Source: Rhizobium sp. LCM 4573 (GTDB taxonomy: Bacteria; Pseudomonadota; Alphaproteobacteria; Rhizobiales; Rhizobiaceae). From it: a DNA stretch of 13,163 nt. Below are positions 1 through 6,748 of this stretch, in pieces. The stretch spans positions 420,950 through 434,112 of the forward strand of contig NZ_MDDW01000001.1 of NCBI RefSeq assembly GCF_001854865.1. Reading direction: 5' to 3'. Both the position numbers and the translations under genes were made by a program. The notes beneath the pieces are model-generated. The model saw only the letters and a list, made by a program, of their open reading frames with translations. It was not told where the DNA came from and ran no database searches. Positions within the stretch are counted from its first letter, which is position 1, and every line of letters starts with the position of its first letter.

Positions 1-983
1 GGGATCGACGGCGACAGGTGATGGCAGACCATCAGCATGTCGAGATGTTCGGCGAGCGTATTGACCGTATAGGGCCGGGTCGGATTGGTGGAAGACGGGA
101 TGACGTTCGGCTGCCCGCAGACCTTGATGATGTCCGGCGCATGTCCCCCGCCCGCCCCTTCCGTGTGGAAGGCATGGATCGTGCGGCCTTTGATCGCGGC
201 GACAGTATCCTCCACGAAGCCGCTCTCGTTCAGCGTATCGGTGTGGATCATCACCTGCACGTCGTATTGATCGGCGACGGTCAGGCAGTTGTCGATAGCA
301 GCCGGCGTCGTGCCCCAGTCCTCGTGCAGCTTGAGGCTGGAAGCTCCCGCAAGGATCATCTCTTCGATCGGCGCGGGAAGCGAGGCATTGCCCTTGCCGG
401 CGAGCGCGAGGTTCATCGGGAAGGCATCGAAACTCTCGATCATCCGCTCGATGTGCCATGCGCCGGTGCAGGTGGTGGCGAGCGTACCATGCGCCGGACC
501 GGAGCCGCCGCCGAGCATGGTCGTGACGCCGCTCATCAGCGCTTCCTCGATCTGCTGCGGGCAGATGTAATGGATATGCGCGTCCATACCGCCGGCGGTC
601 AGGATCTTGCCTTCGCCGGCGATCGCCTCCGTGGACGGACCGACGATGATCGTCACGCCGGGCTGCGTATCCGGATTGCCCGCCTTGCCGATCGCATGGA
701 TGCGGCCGTTCTTGAGGCCCACATCGGCCTTGTAGATGCCGGAATGATCGACGATCAGCGCATTGGTGATAACCGTATCGACGGCGCCTTCCGCGCGTGT
801 GGCCTGGCTCTGGCCCATGCCATCGCGGATGACCTTGCCGCCGCCGAACTTCACCTCCTCGCCATAGGTGGTGAAATCCTTCTCCACCTCGATGAAGAGT
901 TCGGTATCGGCAAGCCGCACCTTGTCGCCCACGGTCGGGCCGAACATGCTGGCATAGGCGGCGCGGGGCATCTTGTAGGGCAT
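1..983 (-). CDS. ureC: urease subunit alpha, N-terminal 327 residues (3' end off window)
   Basis: Catalytic subunit of urease, which hydrolyses urea to ammonia and carbamate at a di-nickel site in the cytoplasm. The visible part opens with [21 protein letters not shown] and carries nearly all active-site residues: nickel ligands H136 and H138 in DAHIHY, the lysine that is carbamylated in this family, K218, with H220 in LKLHEDWG, H247 in MIHTDT, H273 in [11 protein letters not shown], and the flap residues C320 and H321 in MVCHHL. These match Klebsiella urease with a shift of one or two residues. Family length is about 570 residues, so roughly 240, including the last nickel-ligand aspartate, lie beyond the left edge. 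The ATG at 981-983 is preceded by AGGTGAG at good spacing. It is the last visible gene of the urt-ure block and is separated from ureB by 163 bases that contain a palindromic element. No frameshift or stop is seen. Confidence 0.98.
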   Translation of the reverse strand, partial: MPYKMPRAAYASMFGPTVGDKVRLADTELFIEVEKDFTTYGEEVKFGGGKVIRDGMGQSQATRAEGAVDTVITNALIVDHSGIYKADVGLKNGRIHAIGKAGNPDTQPGVTIIVGPSTEAIAGEGKILTAGGMDAHIHYICPQQIEEALMSGVTTMLGGGSGPAHGTLATTCTGAWHIERMIESFDAFPMNLALAGKGNASLPAPIEEMILAGASSLKLHEDWGTTPAAIDNCLTVADQYDVQVMIHTDTLNESGFVEDTVAAIKGRTIHAFHTEGAGGGHAPDIIKVCGQPNVIPSSTNPTRPYTVNTLAEHLDMLMVCHHLSPSI

Positions 984-1005
984 GGCTCTATCTCACCTGC
1001 TTCGT

Positions 1006-1128
1006 CATCCTCGGACTTGTCCCGAGGATCTAAAACTGAAAAACGTGGGGCGGTACGCTTGTGTCTCTGTCACGACCGATGGAACTATTTCTTCTTATGG
1101 CAGGTCCTCGGGATAAGCCCGAAGGATG
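1006..1128. repeat. palindromic intergenic element between ureB and ureC
   Basis: Two arms, 1006-1027 and 1106-1128, are imperfect inverted copies of each other: CATCCTCGGACTTGTCCCG followed by AGG, against the reverse complement of the right arm with one inserted base and a few mismatches. Each arm can also fold on itself; on the left, CCTCGG at 1009-1014 pairs with CCGAGG at 1022-1027. The roughly 78 bases between the arms show no coding sense. The form resembles the REP/BIME-like mosaic elements scattered through rhizobial genomes. It is transcribed within the ure operon, so it could affect mRNA processing or stability upstream of ureC; this is inference. Confidence 0.7.
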
Positions 1129-1146
1129 AAGGATGTGGGCATGCCA

Positions 1147-1452
1147 TCACAGCGCGCCCATGACCTTCTGCTGGAAACCGTAGACGGTGCGCTTGCCCGA
1201 AAGCGGGATCAGCGTCACGGAGCGGGTCTGGCCGGGTTCGAAGCGCACCGCCGTGCCGGCGGGGATGTCGAGGCGCATGCCGCGTGCCTTTTCCCGGTCG
1301 AAGGAAAGGCCGTTATTTGTCTCGAAGAAATGGTAATGGCTGCCCACCTGGATAGGCCGGTCGCCGATATTGGAGACCTCCAGGGTTACGGTCGGCGCAC
1401 CGGCATTCAGCTCGATTTCGCCTTTTGCAGCAATCACTTCGCCCGGAATCAT
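1147..1452 (-). CDS. ureB: urease subunit beta
   Basis: Small structural subunit of the urease (UreABC)3 complex, 101 residues, the usual size for a free-standing beta subunit. Family features are the opening [16 protein letters not shown], the central block [20 protein letters not shown], and the [14 protein letters not shown] stretch before the C-terminus. The beta subunit has no catalytic residues; it packs against UreC and helps order the active-site flap. The start ATG at 1450-1452 follows GGGAGA with about nine bases spacing. It begins 19 bases after the ureA stop, consistent with one transcript. Unlike many rhizobial urease clusters as I recall them, no extra open reading frame separates ureA and ureB. 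Confidence 0.98.
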   Translation of the reverse strand: MIPGEVIAAKGEIELNAGAPTVTLEVSNIGDRPIQVGSHYHFFETNNGLSFDREKARGMRLDIPAGTAVRFEPGQTRSVTLIPLSGKRTVYGFQQKVMGAL

Positions 1453-1471
1453 GAATCAATCTCCCACGGTC

Positions 1472-1774
1472 TTAACGTATCGGTTCATGAACGGTGACGA
1501 GCTTCGTCCCGTCCGGGAAGGTCGCTTCCACCTGCACGTCGTGGATCATCTCGGCGATGCCTTCCATGACCTGGTCGCGGGTGATGACATGCGCGCCGGC
1601 CTCCATGAGGTCGGCCACCGAGCGGCCATCGCGAGCGCCTTCCACGACGAAATCGGTAATCAGCGCGATCGCTTCCGGATAGTTGAGTTTCACCCCACGC
1701 TCCAGCCGCCGGCGCGCGACGATCGCGGCCATGGCGATCAGCAGTTTGTCTTTTTCTCTCGGCGTCAGGTTCAT
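1472..1774 (-). CDS. ureA: urease subunit gamma
   Basis: Smallest structural subunit of urease, 100 residues, matching the family length exactly. It starts [20 protein letters not shown] and contains the conserved blocks [25 protein letters not shown] and [12 protein letters not shown], ending in VHEPIR. It forms part of the trimeric UreABC scaffold and is not catalytic. The ATG at 1772-1774 has only a weak GGGA upstream. It lies 48 bases after the ureD stop in the same direction, so it is probably translated from the operon message. Confidence 0.98.
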   Translation of the reverse strand: MNLTPREKDKLLIAMAAIVARRRLERGVKLNYPEAIALITDFVVEGARDGRSVADLMEAGAHVITRDQVMEGIAEMIHDVQVEATFPDGTKLVTVHEPIR

Positions 1775-1822
1775 GGGCGTCCCGCGATCAAATTCCGATA
1801 GGGCAAATTCGGATGTGGCAAA

Positions 1823-2647
1823 TCAGATGTTCCAGACTTTTGGCACCGCCGCGCCGTTTCGCAATACGGTAATTGCCGGTACCAGAATTTTTCTCAACTC
1901 GAACCCGCTCGGCGCCACCAGCCGCGCCACGAGCTTGCCGTTCCAATGGCTGGCCCCGCCGGTAGTCCCTTCCAGACACTGATGCAGTTTCGGGAGGAAA
2001 GCCTCCGCAAGCGGCCCCGAATAAAAGAGCGTGGCATAGGCTACCTGGCCGGAAAGGATGGTTGCCTGCCGCGCCAGGCGCTCGATCTCGCCTTCGAAGC
2101 GCATTTCTTCGGCGTGAAGGAGCTTGCCGGATCGGCGTATCCGCCAGCGGTCGTGGAAAAAGCCCTGCTCCACCGCTTCGCCCATAGCCTGACGGCCGAG
2201 GATCACGGCTTCGACCGCGAGGAACTCGGCCGTCTCATGCAAATCGACCTCCAGCCGACGCGTCAGCGAGGCCCGATCGAACAGGATGGTTTCCTGGGGA
2301 AGCCAGTGGACGGAAGCATTTTCGCCGACCGAAATGCGCGTGGTGAGCGATGCCGTATCGGCGGCGGCCTTGTAGATCTTCTCATTGGCCTGGGTGGTGA
2401 TAGAAAGGCTCGTGGAAGCCCCTGCGGTAACGGACCATTCGACCACATCGCCGCCGGTCAGCCCTCCCGAGGTATTGATGAGGATCGCCTCCATTTCGGG
2501 CGAAAACGTCTCGGGAAGGCGAATTTTTGCGCAGCCTTCCTGAAAGAACTCGGCGAGCCTCGTGCGGCCGTCGAACGTCTTGGTTACAAGGCGCCCCGCC
2601 CCCCTTGCGCGCTGTGGCGCATATCCACTGTCCGGCTGCTGCTGCAC
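1823..2647 (-). CDS. ureD: urease accessory protein UreD, GTG start
   Basis: Urease accessory protein (UreD/UreH family) that binds apo-urease and, with UreF and UreG, helps deliver nickel to the active site. The protein is 274 residues from the proposed start. Recognisable blocks are GAGRLVTKTFDGRTRLAEFFQ, the glycine-rich NTSGGLTGGD, the TTQANEKIYK stretch, and LPQETILFDRA. The frame stays open upstream to an ATG at 2768-2770, but that would add 41 arginine- and glycine-rich residues that lie entirely inside the esterase reading frame and look unlike UreD. The GTG at 2645-2647 has an AGGGG Shine-Dalgarno five bases away and gives a normal N-terminus (VQQQPDSGYAPQRARGAG), so I prefer it. The first 64 bases overlap the 3' end of the esterase in another frame, suggesting translational coupling. 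Confidence 0.93.
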   Translation of the reverse strand: MQQQPDSGYAPQRARGAGRLVTKTFDGRTRLAEFFQEGCAKIRLPETFSPEMEAILINTSGGLTGGDVVEWSVTAGASTSLSITTQANEKIYKAAADTASLTTRISVGENASVHWLPQETILFDRASLTRRLEVDLHETAEFLAVEAVILGRQAMGEAVEQGFFHDRWRIRRSGKLLHAEEMRFEGEIERLARQATILSGQVAYATLFYSGPLAEAFLPKLHQCLEGTTGGASHWNGKLVARLVAPSGFELRKILVPAITVLRNGAAVPKVWNI

Positions 2648-3774
2648 GTCGTCCCCTGAAGTTCGGCTCCTGCCGGGCAATCCGATGCAACAGCCGTGCC
2701 AGACTTGCCCTTGGCCGGCGCCGCGGTGGCGATGACGTCCGTGCTGTCGGCCTTGCGGAAGAACTCCCACATTCTCGAGGCCGGATCAATATTGGGATCG
2801 AAGCTCGGCTTCCTGGCGGAGGAAACCTTGACGACGCCCGCTTCCGTTTCCGCTGCCGCGGCGATCACCTTCTCGGTAGCGCTGGGCCTCGGCCAATCAT
2901 GCGTGCCGTTGGCGAAGACGTAGGAAGCGATCCGTGCGCCCGCCTTGCAGGTATCGTGGAGACTATAGGTAATGCCGCCGATCGTCTCGGTCTTGCCGTT
3001 GCCGGTGCAGCCGTCGAGCTCCGTCCAGCGCTTCACCGCCGCCTTGAAACCATATTGCCAATAGGGTTTTCCCCCGCCCGTATAGGGATTGGCGGTATCC
3101 TTCTCGCCGGCAAAAGCCATGATCGAGACCGGCTTTGCCGGCTTGCAGCCTTCGGTATCCGGACCCCACGTGCCTTCGATCTGGACCGGACGCCCTGCCC
3201 GGAGCGAATGCACGAAACCGGCCGCGGCAAAGTCGTCATTGCCGCCGCAGATATAGGCCGAGAGCATGCGCCCGCCGCCGGAATAGCCCGATGCATAGAT
3301 GCGGGACGGATCGACGCAGAACTCCTGCTTCACCTGCCCGAGCGCGGACTTGATGAAGCCGATCTCGTCCAGTCCGCCGGTCTGCGTCGTCACATAGGGG
3401 ACGTTCCAGGCATGGGTGCCCGAGAGCTTGCCGGTCAGGCTTCCCTGCAGCGCCACGACGATGAAGCCTTCCCGCTCGGCGACCTTGTCCCAGGAGCTGC
3501 GGATGAGCTGGCCCGTCGGATTGCTGTTGCTGCCGTGGAAATCGAAAACGACCGGCACTTTCTGAGCGCCGGTATAAGAGGACGGGACGAAATAGACACC
3601 GGACCGCACCGCATCCGTCGAGCGTATCGTCATGGGGTGGCGTCCGGGTTCCATCGGCTGTCCGCATCCGGCCCAGGCCTGCCCCGAACTTGCTCCCAAT
3701 AAAAAAGCCCCTACTGCGATAATGCGAGTAAGAGCGGGCCTGGAAAAGGTACCGGGAACGCAAACAAAATCCAT
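2584..3774 (-). CDS. secreted PHB depolymerase / LpqC-like alpha/beta-hydrolase esterase
   Basis: A 396-residue exported serine esterase of the Esterase_PHB (LpqC / feruloyl esterase-like) group. A signal peptide is visible (basic start, hydrophobic IIAVGAFLLGASS, then QAWA near residue 35). The FDFHGSNSN segment around H80 is the oxyanion region. The nucleophile is S165 in GYSGGG. The acid is probably D226 in FAGEKDTANPY and the base H292 in THDWPRP. Eight cysteines remain in the mature part, fitting disulfide bonding outside the cytoplasm. The last ~50 residues are Ala/Ser/Thr-rich and look like a disordered tail. The substrate is unknown: short-chain polyhydroxyalkanoate, a feruloyl ester or another ester are all possible. 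The gene sits between urtE and ureD, an unexpected place for a secreted esterase, and its 3' end overlaps ureD by 64 bases. The start at 3774 has only a weak TGAGG upstream, so the N-terminus is less certain than the body. Confidence 0.88.
   Translation of the reverse strand: MDFVCVPGTFSRPALTRIIAVGAFLLGASSGQAWAGCGQPMEPGRHPMTIRSTDAVRSGVYFVPSSYTGAQKVPVVFDFHGSNSNPTGQLIRSSWDKVAEREGFIVVALQGSLTGKLSGTHAWNVPYVTTQTGGLDEIGFIKSALGQVKQEFCVDPSRIYASGYSGGGRMLSAYICGGNDDFAAAGFVHSLRAGRPVQIEGTWGPDTEGCKPAKPVSIMAFAGEKDTANPYTGGGKPYWQYGFKAAVKRWTELDGCTGNGKTETIGGITYSLHDTCKAGARIASYVFANGTHDWPRPSATEKVIAAAAETEAGVVKVSSARKPSFDPNIDPASRMWEFFRKADSTDVIATAAPAKGKSGTAVASDCPAGAELQGTTCSSSRTVDMRHSAQGGRGAL
2651..2657 (-). promoter_or_regulatory. 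Shine-Dalgarno that fixes the ureD GTG start
   Basis: On the minus strand AGGGGAC occupies 2657 down to 2651, leaving five bases between AGGGG and the GTG at 2645-2647. It lies inside the coding region of the upstream esterase. It is the main evidence for the GTG over the much longer ATG-initiated frame. Confidence 0.6.
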
Positions 3775-3917
3775 CAGCGCCTCATCATGAGTGCACGAGC
3801 AGTATCGACAATGTGCGGGGCTGCCCTAAACGCCGCCTAGATAACACATATTAGACCATGATGAAATGCACGAAATACTGCGCCGGGATATAAACCTTCA
3901 TCGGTAAAATACTGGGT
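3775..3917. other. AT-richer gap between urtE and the esterase
   Basis: These 143 bases are visibly richer in A+T than their surroundings and contain no open frame or strong hairpin. Read on the minus strand they offer a possible -10 (TAATAT, plus positions 3848-3853), but the matching -35 is poor. The region may hold a separate promoter for the esterase and ure genes, or simply be a spacer. No terminator is evident after urtE. Confidence 0.35.
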
Positions 3918-4613
3918 TTATACGGTGAGGTGCCGCCTTGCTTCCGGCGTATCCAAAGTCTCAGCCAGACCTTCGTGGACGATCTCGCCGCGATCCATGA
4001 TGTAGACCTGATCGGCAAGCTCCCGGCAGAAATCGAGATACTGTTCGACTAGGAGAATGGCCATGCCGGTCGAGTCCCGCAGGTAACGGATCGCCCGGCC
4101 GATATCCTTGATGATCGACGGCTGGATGCCTTCGGTCGGCTCGTCCAGCACCAGGATCTTGGGACGGGTAACCATGGCGCGGCCGATCGCGAGCTGCTGC
4201 TGCTGTCCGCCGGACAAGTCCCCGCCGCGCCGGCCGAGCATGCTCTTAAGAACCGGAAACAGCGAGAATATCTCATCGGGAATGAACTTGTCCTTGCGGG
4301 CAAGCGGTGCATAGCCGCTTTCGAGGTTCTCCTGAACCGTCAGCAGCGGAAAGATTTCCCGCCCCTGCGGCACGTAGCCGATGCCGTGCTTGGCGCGAGC
4401 ATAGGGAGCGAGCCCGTTCAGCACCTCGCCCTGGAAGCTGATGACGCCGCCGCTCACCGCATGCTGGCCGGTAACGGCGCGGAGAAGAGAACTCTTCCCC
4501 ACGCCGTTCCGCCCCAGCACGCAGGTGATCTTGCCCATCTCGGCGGTGATCGAGACGCCGCGCAGCGCCTGCGCAGCGCCGTAGTGGAGGTTGACGTTGT
4601 TGACTGTCAGCAT
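3918..4613 (-). CDS. urtE: urea ABC transporter ATP-binding protein UrtE
   Basis: One of two cytoplasmic ATPases driving the urea importer UrtABCDE (branched-chain amino acid/HAAT-type ABC family, LivF-like). The protein is 231 residues, the normal UrtE length. Walker A is GRNGVGKSS at residues 34-42, the signature is LSGGQ at 133-137, Walker B is ILVLDEP at about 153-159, and the switch position reads LLVEQ (Q191 where most ABC ATPases have His), as is usual in LivF relatives. The IGYVPQGREIFPLLTVQENL block is strongly UrtE-like. An upstream ATG at 4712 would extend the frame by 33 residues, but these come from the repeat element and are not protein-like. The ATG at 4611-4613 follows GGAG at six bases. 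Confidence 0.96.
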   Translation of the reverse strand: MLTVNNVNLHYGAAQALRGVSITAEMGKITCVLGRNGVGKSSLLRAVTGQHAVSGGVISFQGEVLNGLAPYARAKHGIGYVPQGREIFPLLTVQENLESGYAPLARKDKFIPDEIFSLFPVLKSMLGRRGGDLSGGQQQQLAIGRAMVTRPKILVLDEPTEGIQPSIIKDIGRAIRYLRDSTGMAILLVEQYLDFCRELADQVYIMDRGEIVHEGLAETLDTPEARRHLTV

Positions 4614-4655
4614 GGTTGGCTCCGCTGGGCGAATGAAGCATCGAGCGTGAGAATA

Positions 4656-4788
4656 GTCCCCCTCTGGTCTGCCGGCCATCTCCCCCACAAGGGGGGAGAG
4701 GACTCGTGGCACTGCCTTGCCTCCAGTGAGGCCGGGGAGCGTGGCGTTGAAGCCCCTCCCCCTTGTGGGGAGGGGTTGGGGAGGGGAC
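4656..4788. repeat. palindromic MITE/RIME-like element between urtD and urtE
   Basis: This element of about 133 bp has matching inverted ends (GTCCCCCTC on the left, GAGGGGAC on the right). It contains two internal hairpins: CTCCCCC at 4680-4686 paired with GGGGGAG at 4692-4698, and a perfect 9-bp stem CCCCTCCCC at 4753-4761 with GGGGAGGGG at 4767-4775 around a CTTGT loop. The sequence style (CTGCCGGCCATCTCCCCC) fits the two-palindrome Rhizobium intergenic mosaic (RIME) type. It fills most of the 205-base gap and is transcribed with the operon. Confidence 0.78.
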
Positions 4789-4818
4789 TTTCTTCAACAA
4801 GTGGCACAGCGTTCACCC

Positions 4819-5580
4819 TCACCGCCCCAGATAGTTCTCGATCACCTTCGGATCGTTCGACACGAAATCGATCGATCCCTCGGCCAGCACCGAGCCTTCC
4901 GCAAGGCACGTCACTTTCACTCCGAGTTCGCGGATGAAGCCCATGTCATGCTCGACAACCACGACGGATCGCGTCCTGGCGATTTCCTTGAGCAACACCG
5001 CCGTCTCCGCCGTTTCCGCATCCGTCATCCCGGCGACAGGCTCATCGACCAGCAGAAGCTTCGGTTCCTGGGCCAGCAGCATGCCGATCTCCAGCCATTG
5101 CTTCTGGCCATGCGAGAGATTGGCCGCCAGCTCGTCTTTCCGATGCGTCAACCGGATTGTCGTCAGGATTTCCTCGATGCGTGCCTTGTCGTCCGGCGAG
5201 AGCTTGTAGAACAACGTTGCGAAGACGCCGCGCGAGCGGTTCAGCGCAAGCTCCAGATTGTCCCAGACCGTGTGGCTTTCGAAGACGGTCGGCTTCTGGA
5301 ATTTGCGGCCGATGCCGAGCTGAGCGATGTCCGCCTCGTCCTTTTTCGTAAGGTCGATGGAATCCTCGAAGAGCACCGTGCCGGTGTCCGGCCTCGTCTT
5401 GCCGGTGATGATGTCCATCATCGTCGTCTTGCCGGCCCCGTTCGGGCCGATGATGGCGCGAAGCTCGCCGGGTTCCACCACGAAGGACAGCGAGTTGAGC
5501 GCCTTGAAGCCGTCGAAGGAGACGGAGACGCCATCGAGATAGAGCAGGCTCTTGGTTCTGGTTTCGGCGATCGTATTCAT
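4819..5580 (-). CDS. urtD: urea ABC transporter ATP-binding protein UrtD
   Basis: The second ATPase of the urea importer, LivG-like, 253 residues. Walker A is GPNGAGKTT at residues 45-53, the signature is LSHGQ at 155-159, Walker B is LLLVDEP at about 175-181, and the switch histidine is H211 in VVEHDM. The IGRKFQKPTVFESHTVWDNLE block is characteristic of UrtD. Use of LSHGQ rather than LSGGQ is usual for this family and should not be read as a defect. The gene starts four bases after the urtC stop, with GGAG seven bases before the ATG lying inside urtC, so the two are probably translationally linked. Partners are UrtA, B, C and E. Confidence 0.96.
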   Translation of the reverse strand: MNTIAETRTKSLLYLDGVSVSFDGFKALNSLSFVVEPGELRAIIGPNGAGKTTMMDIITGKTRPDTGTVLFEDSIDLTKKDEADIAQLGIGRKFQKPTVFESHTVWDNLELALNRSRGVFATLFYKLSPDDKARIEEILTTIRLTHRKDELAANLSHGQKQWLEIGMLLAQEPKLLLVDEPVAGMTDAETAETAVLLKEIARTRSVVVVEHDMGFIRELGVKVTCLAEGSVLAEGSIDFVSNDPKVIENYLGR

Positions 5581-5584
5581 CGTC

Positions 5585-6748
5585 TCACTCCGCTGCCTGC
5601 GCCATCGGGGTACCGATGTCCCTTCCCTTTTCCGCTTCGCGAGCGGCCTTCATGGCCTTGCGGGCGCTGAAACCGTGCTGGATCGTCCCGACGATGCCCT
5701 TCGGCAGGAAAAGCGTGACGGCGATGAAGAGCCCGCCGAGCGCATAGAGCCAGAATTCCGGGAAGGCACCGGTGAAGAAGCTCTTGCCGGCATTGACCAG
5801 AACCGCGCCGATGATCGGGCCGATCAGCGTGCCGCGCCCGCCGACCGCCGTCCAGACGACGACTTCGATGGAATTGGCCGGCGCGAATTCGCCGGGGTTG
5901 ATGATGCCGACCTGCGGCACGAAGAGCGCGCCGGCAATCCCCGCCATCATCGCCGAAACGACGAAGGTGAAGAGCTTGATATGCTCGACGCGGAAGCCGA
6001 GGAAACGCACCCGGCTTTCGGCATCGCGCACGCCCACCAGCACCTTGCCGAACTTGGAGCGCACGATGCCCGAGGCAATCAGCAGGCAGAGCGCCAGCAT
6101 GATTGCCGACATTGCGAAAAGCACGGCGCGCGTGCCGTCCGCCTGTACGGGGAAGCCGAGAATGTCCTTATAGTCGGTGAGCCCGTTATTGCCGCCAAAG
6201 CCCATGTCGTTGCGGAAGAAGGCAAGCATCAGTGCATAGGTCATCGCCTGGGTGATGATGGAGAGATAGACGCCGTTGACGCGAGAGCGGAAGGCGAACC
6301 AGCCGAAGACGAAGGCGAGCAGGCCCGGCACAACGAGCACCATCAGCATGGCGAACCAGAACATGTCGAAGCCGTGCCAGAACCAGGGAAGCTCCTGCCA
6401 GTTGAGGAACACCATGAAATCCGGCAGTTCCGGATTGCCGTAGACACCGCGGCTGCCGATCTGCCGCATCAGATACATGCCCATGGCATAGCCGCCGAGC
6501 GCGAAGAAGGCGCCGTGGCCGAGCGAAAGGATGCCGCAATAGCCCCAGACGAGATCGAGCGCCAGCGCCAAGAGCGCGTAGCAGAGATACTTGCCCATCA
6601 GCGCCATGACATAGGTGGGAATGTGGAAGGCGCTGCCGGCGGGAACGAGCAGGTTCAGCGCCGGCACGAGGATGGCGACACCGAGCAGGATTGCGATGGC
6701 GACGACGATCTTGCCTTCGAGCGCGCGCAGGATGAAGCCCGAAATCAT
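5585..6748 (-). CDS. urtC: urea ABC transporter permease UrtC
   Basis: Inner-membrane permease of the urea importer, LivM family, 387 residues. A first hydrophobic segment near residues 14-36 is followed by the conserved YALLALALDLVWGYCGILSLGHGAFFALGGYAMG region. The C-terminal half has the loop signature GGRGTLIGPIIGA, which contacts the ATPases, and ends in a charged cytoplasmic tail. The stretch between about residues 98 and 130 (PELPDFMVFLNW...) is a typical UrtC insertion. Its ATG overlaps the urtB stop by four bases (ATGA arrangement), so expression is coupled to urtB. Confidence 0.96.
   Translation of the reverse strand: MISGFILRALEGKIVVAIAILLGVAILVPALNLLVPAGSAFHIPTYVMALMGKYLCYALLALALDLVWGYCGILSLGHGAFFALGGYAMGMYLMRQIGSRGVYGNPELPDFMVFLNWQELPWFWHGFDMFWFAMLMVLVVPGLLAFVFGWFAFRSRVNGVYLSIITQAMTYALMLAFFRNDMGFGGNNGLTDYKDILGFPVQADGTRAVLFAMSAIMLALCLLIASGIVRSKFGKVLVGVRDAESRVRFLGFRVEHIKLFTFVVSAMMAGIAGALFVPQVGIINPGEFAPANSIEVVVWTAVGGRGTLIGPIIGAVLVNAGKSFFTGAFPEFWLYALGGLFIAVTLFLPKGIVGTIQHGFSARKAMKAAREAEKGRDIGTPMAQAAE

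Noticed and set aside
18..1163. 381-codon plus-strand frame opposite ureC
   Set aside because: It is antisense to well-conserved ureC codons and has the His/Asp/Arg-rich composition typical of reverse-strand shadows.
2648..2770. ATG-initiated UreD of 315 residues
   Set aside because: The extra 41 residues lie in the esterase coding region, are unlike UreD, and lack the good ribosome site found at the GTG.
4656..4788. CRISPR repeat or insertion sequence in the urtD-urtE gap
   Set aside because: There are no regularly spaced direct repeats and no transposase frame; only inverted hairpins are present.
5155..5159. Degenerate ABC signature (LSHGQ rather than LSGGQ) in UrtD as a sign of an inactive ATPase
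   Set aside because: LSHGQ is usual for UrtD, and Walker A, Walker B and the switch histidine are intact. The coordinates given are within urtD and approximate.
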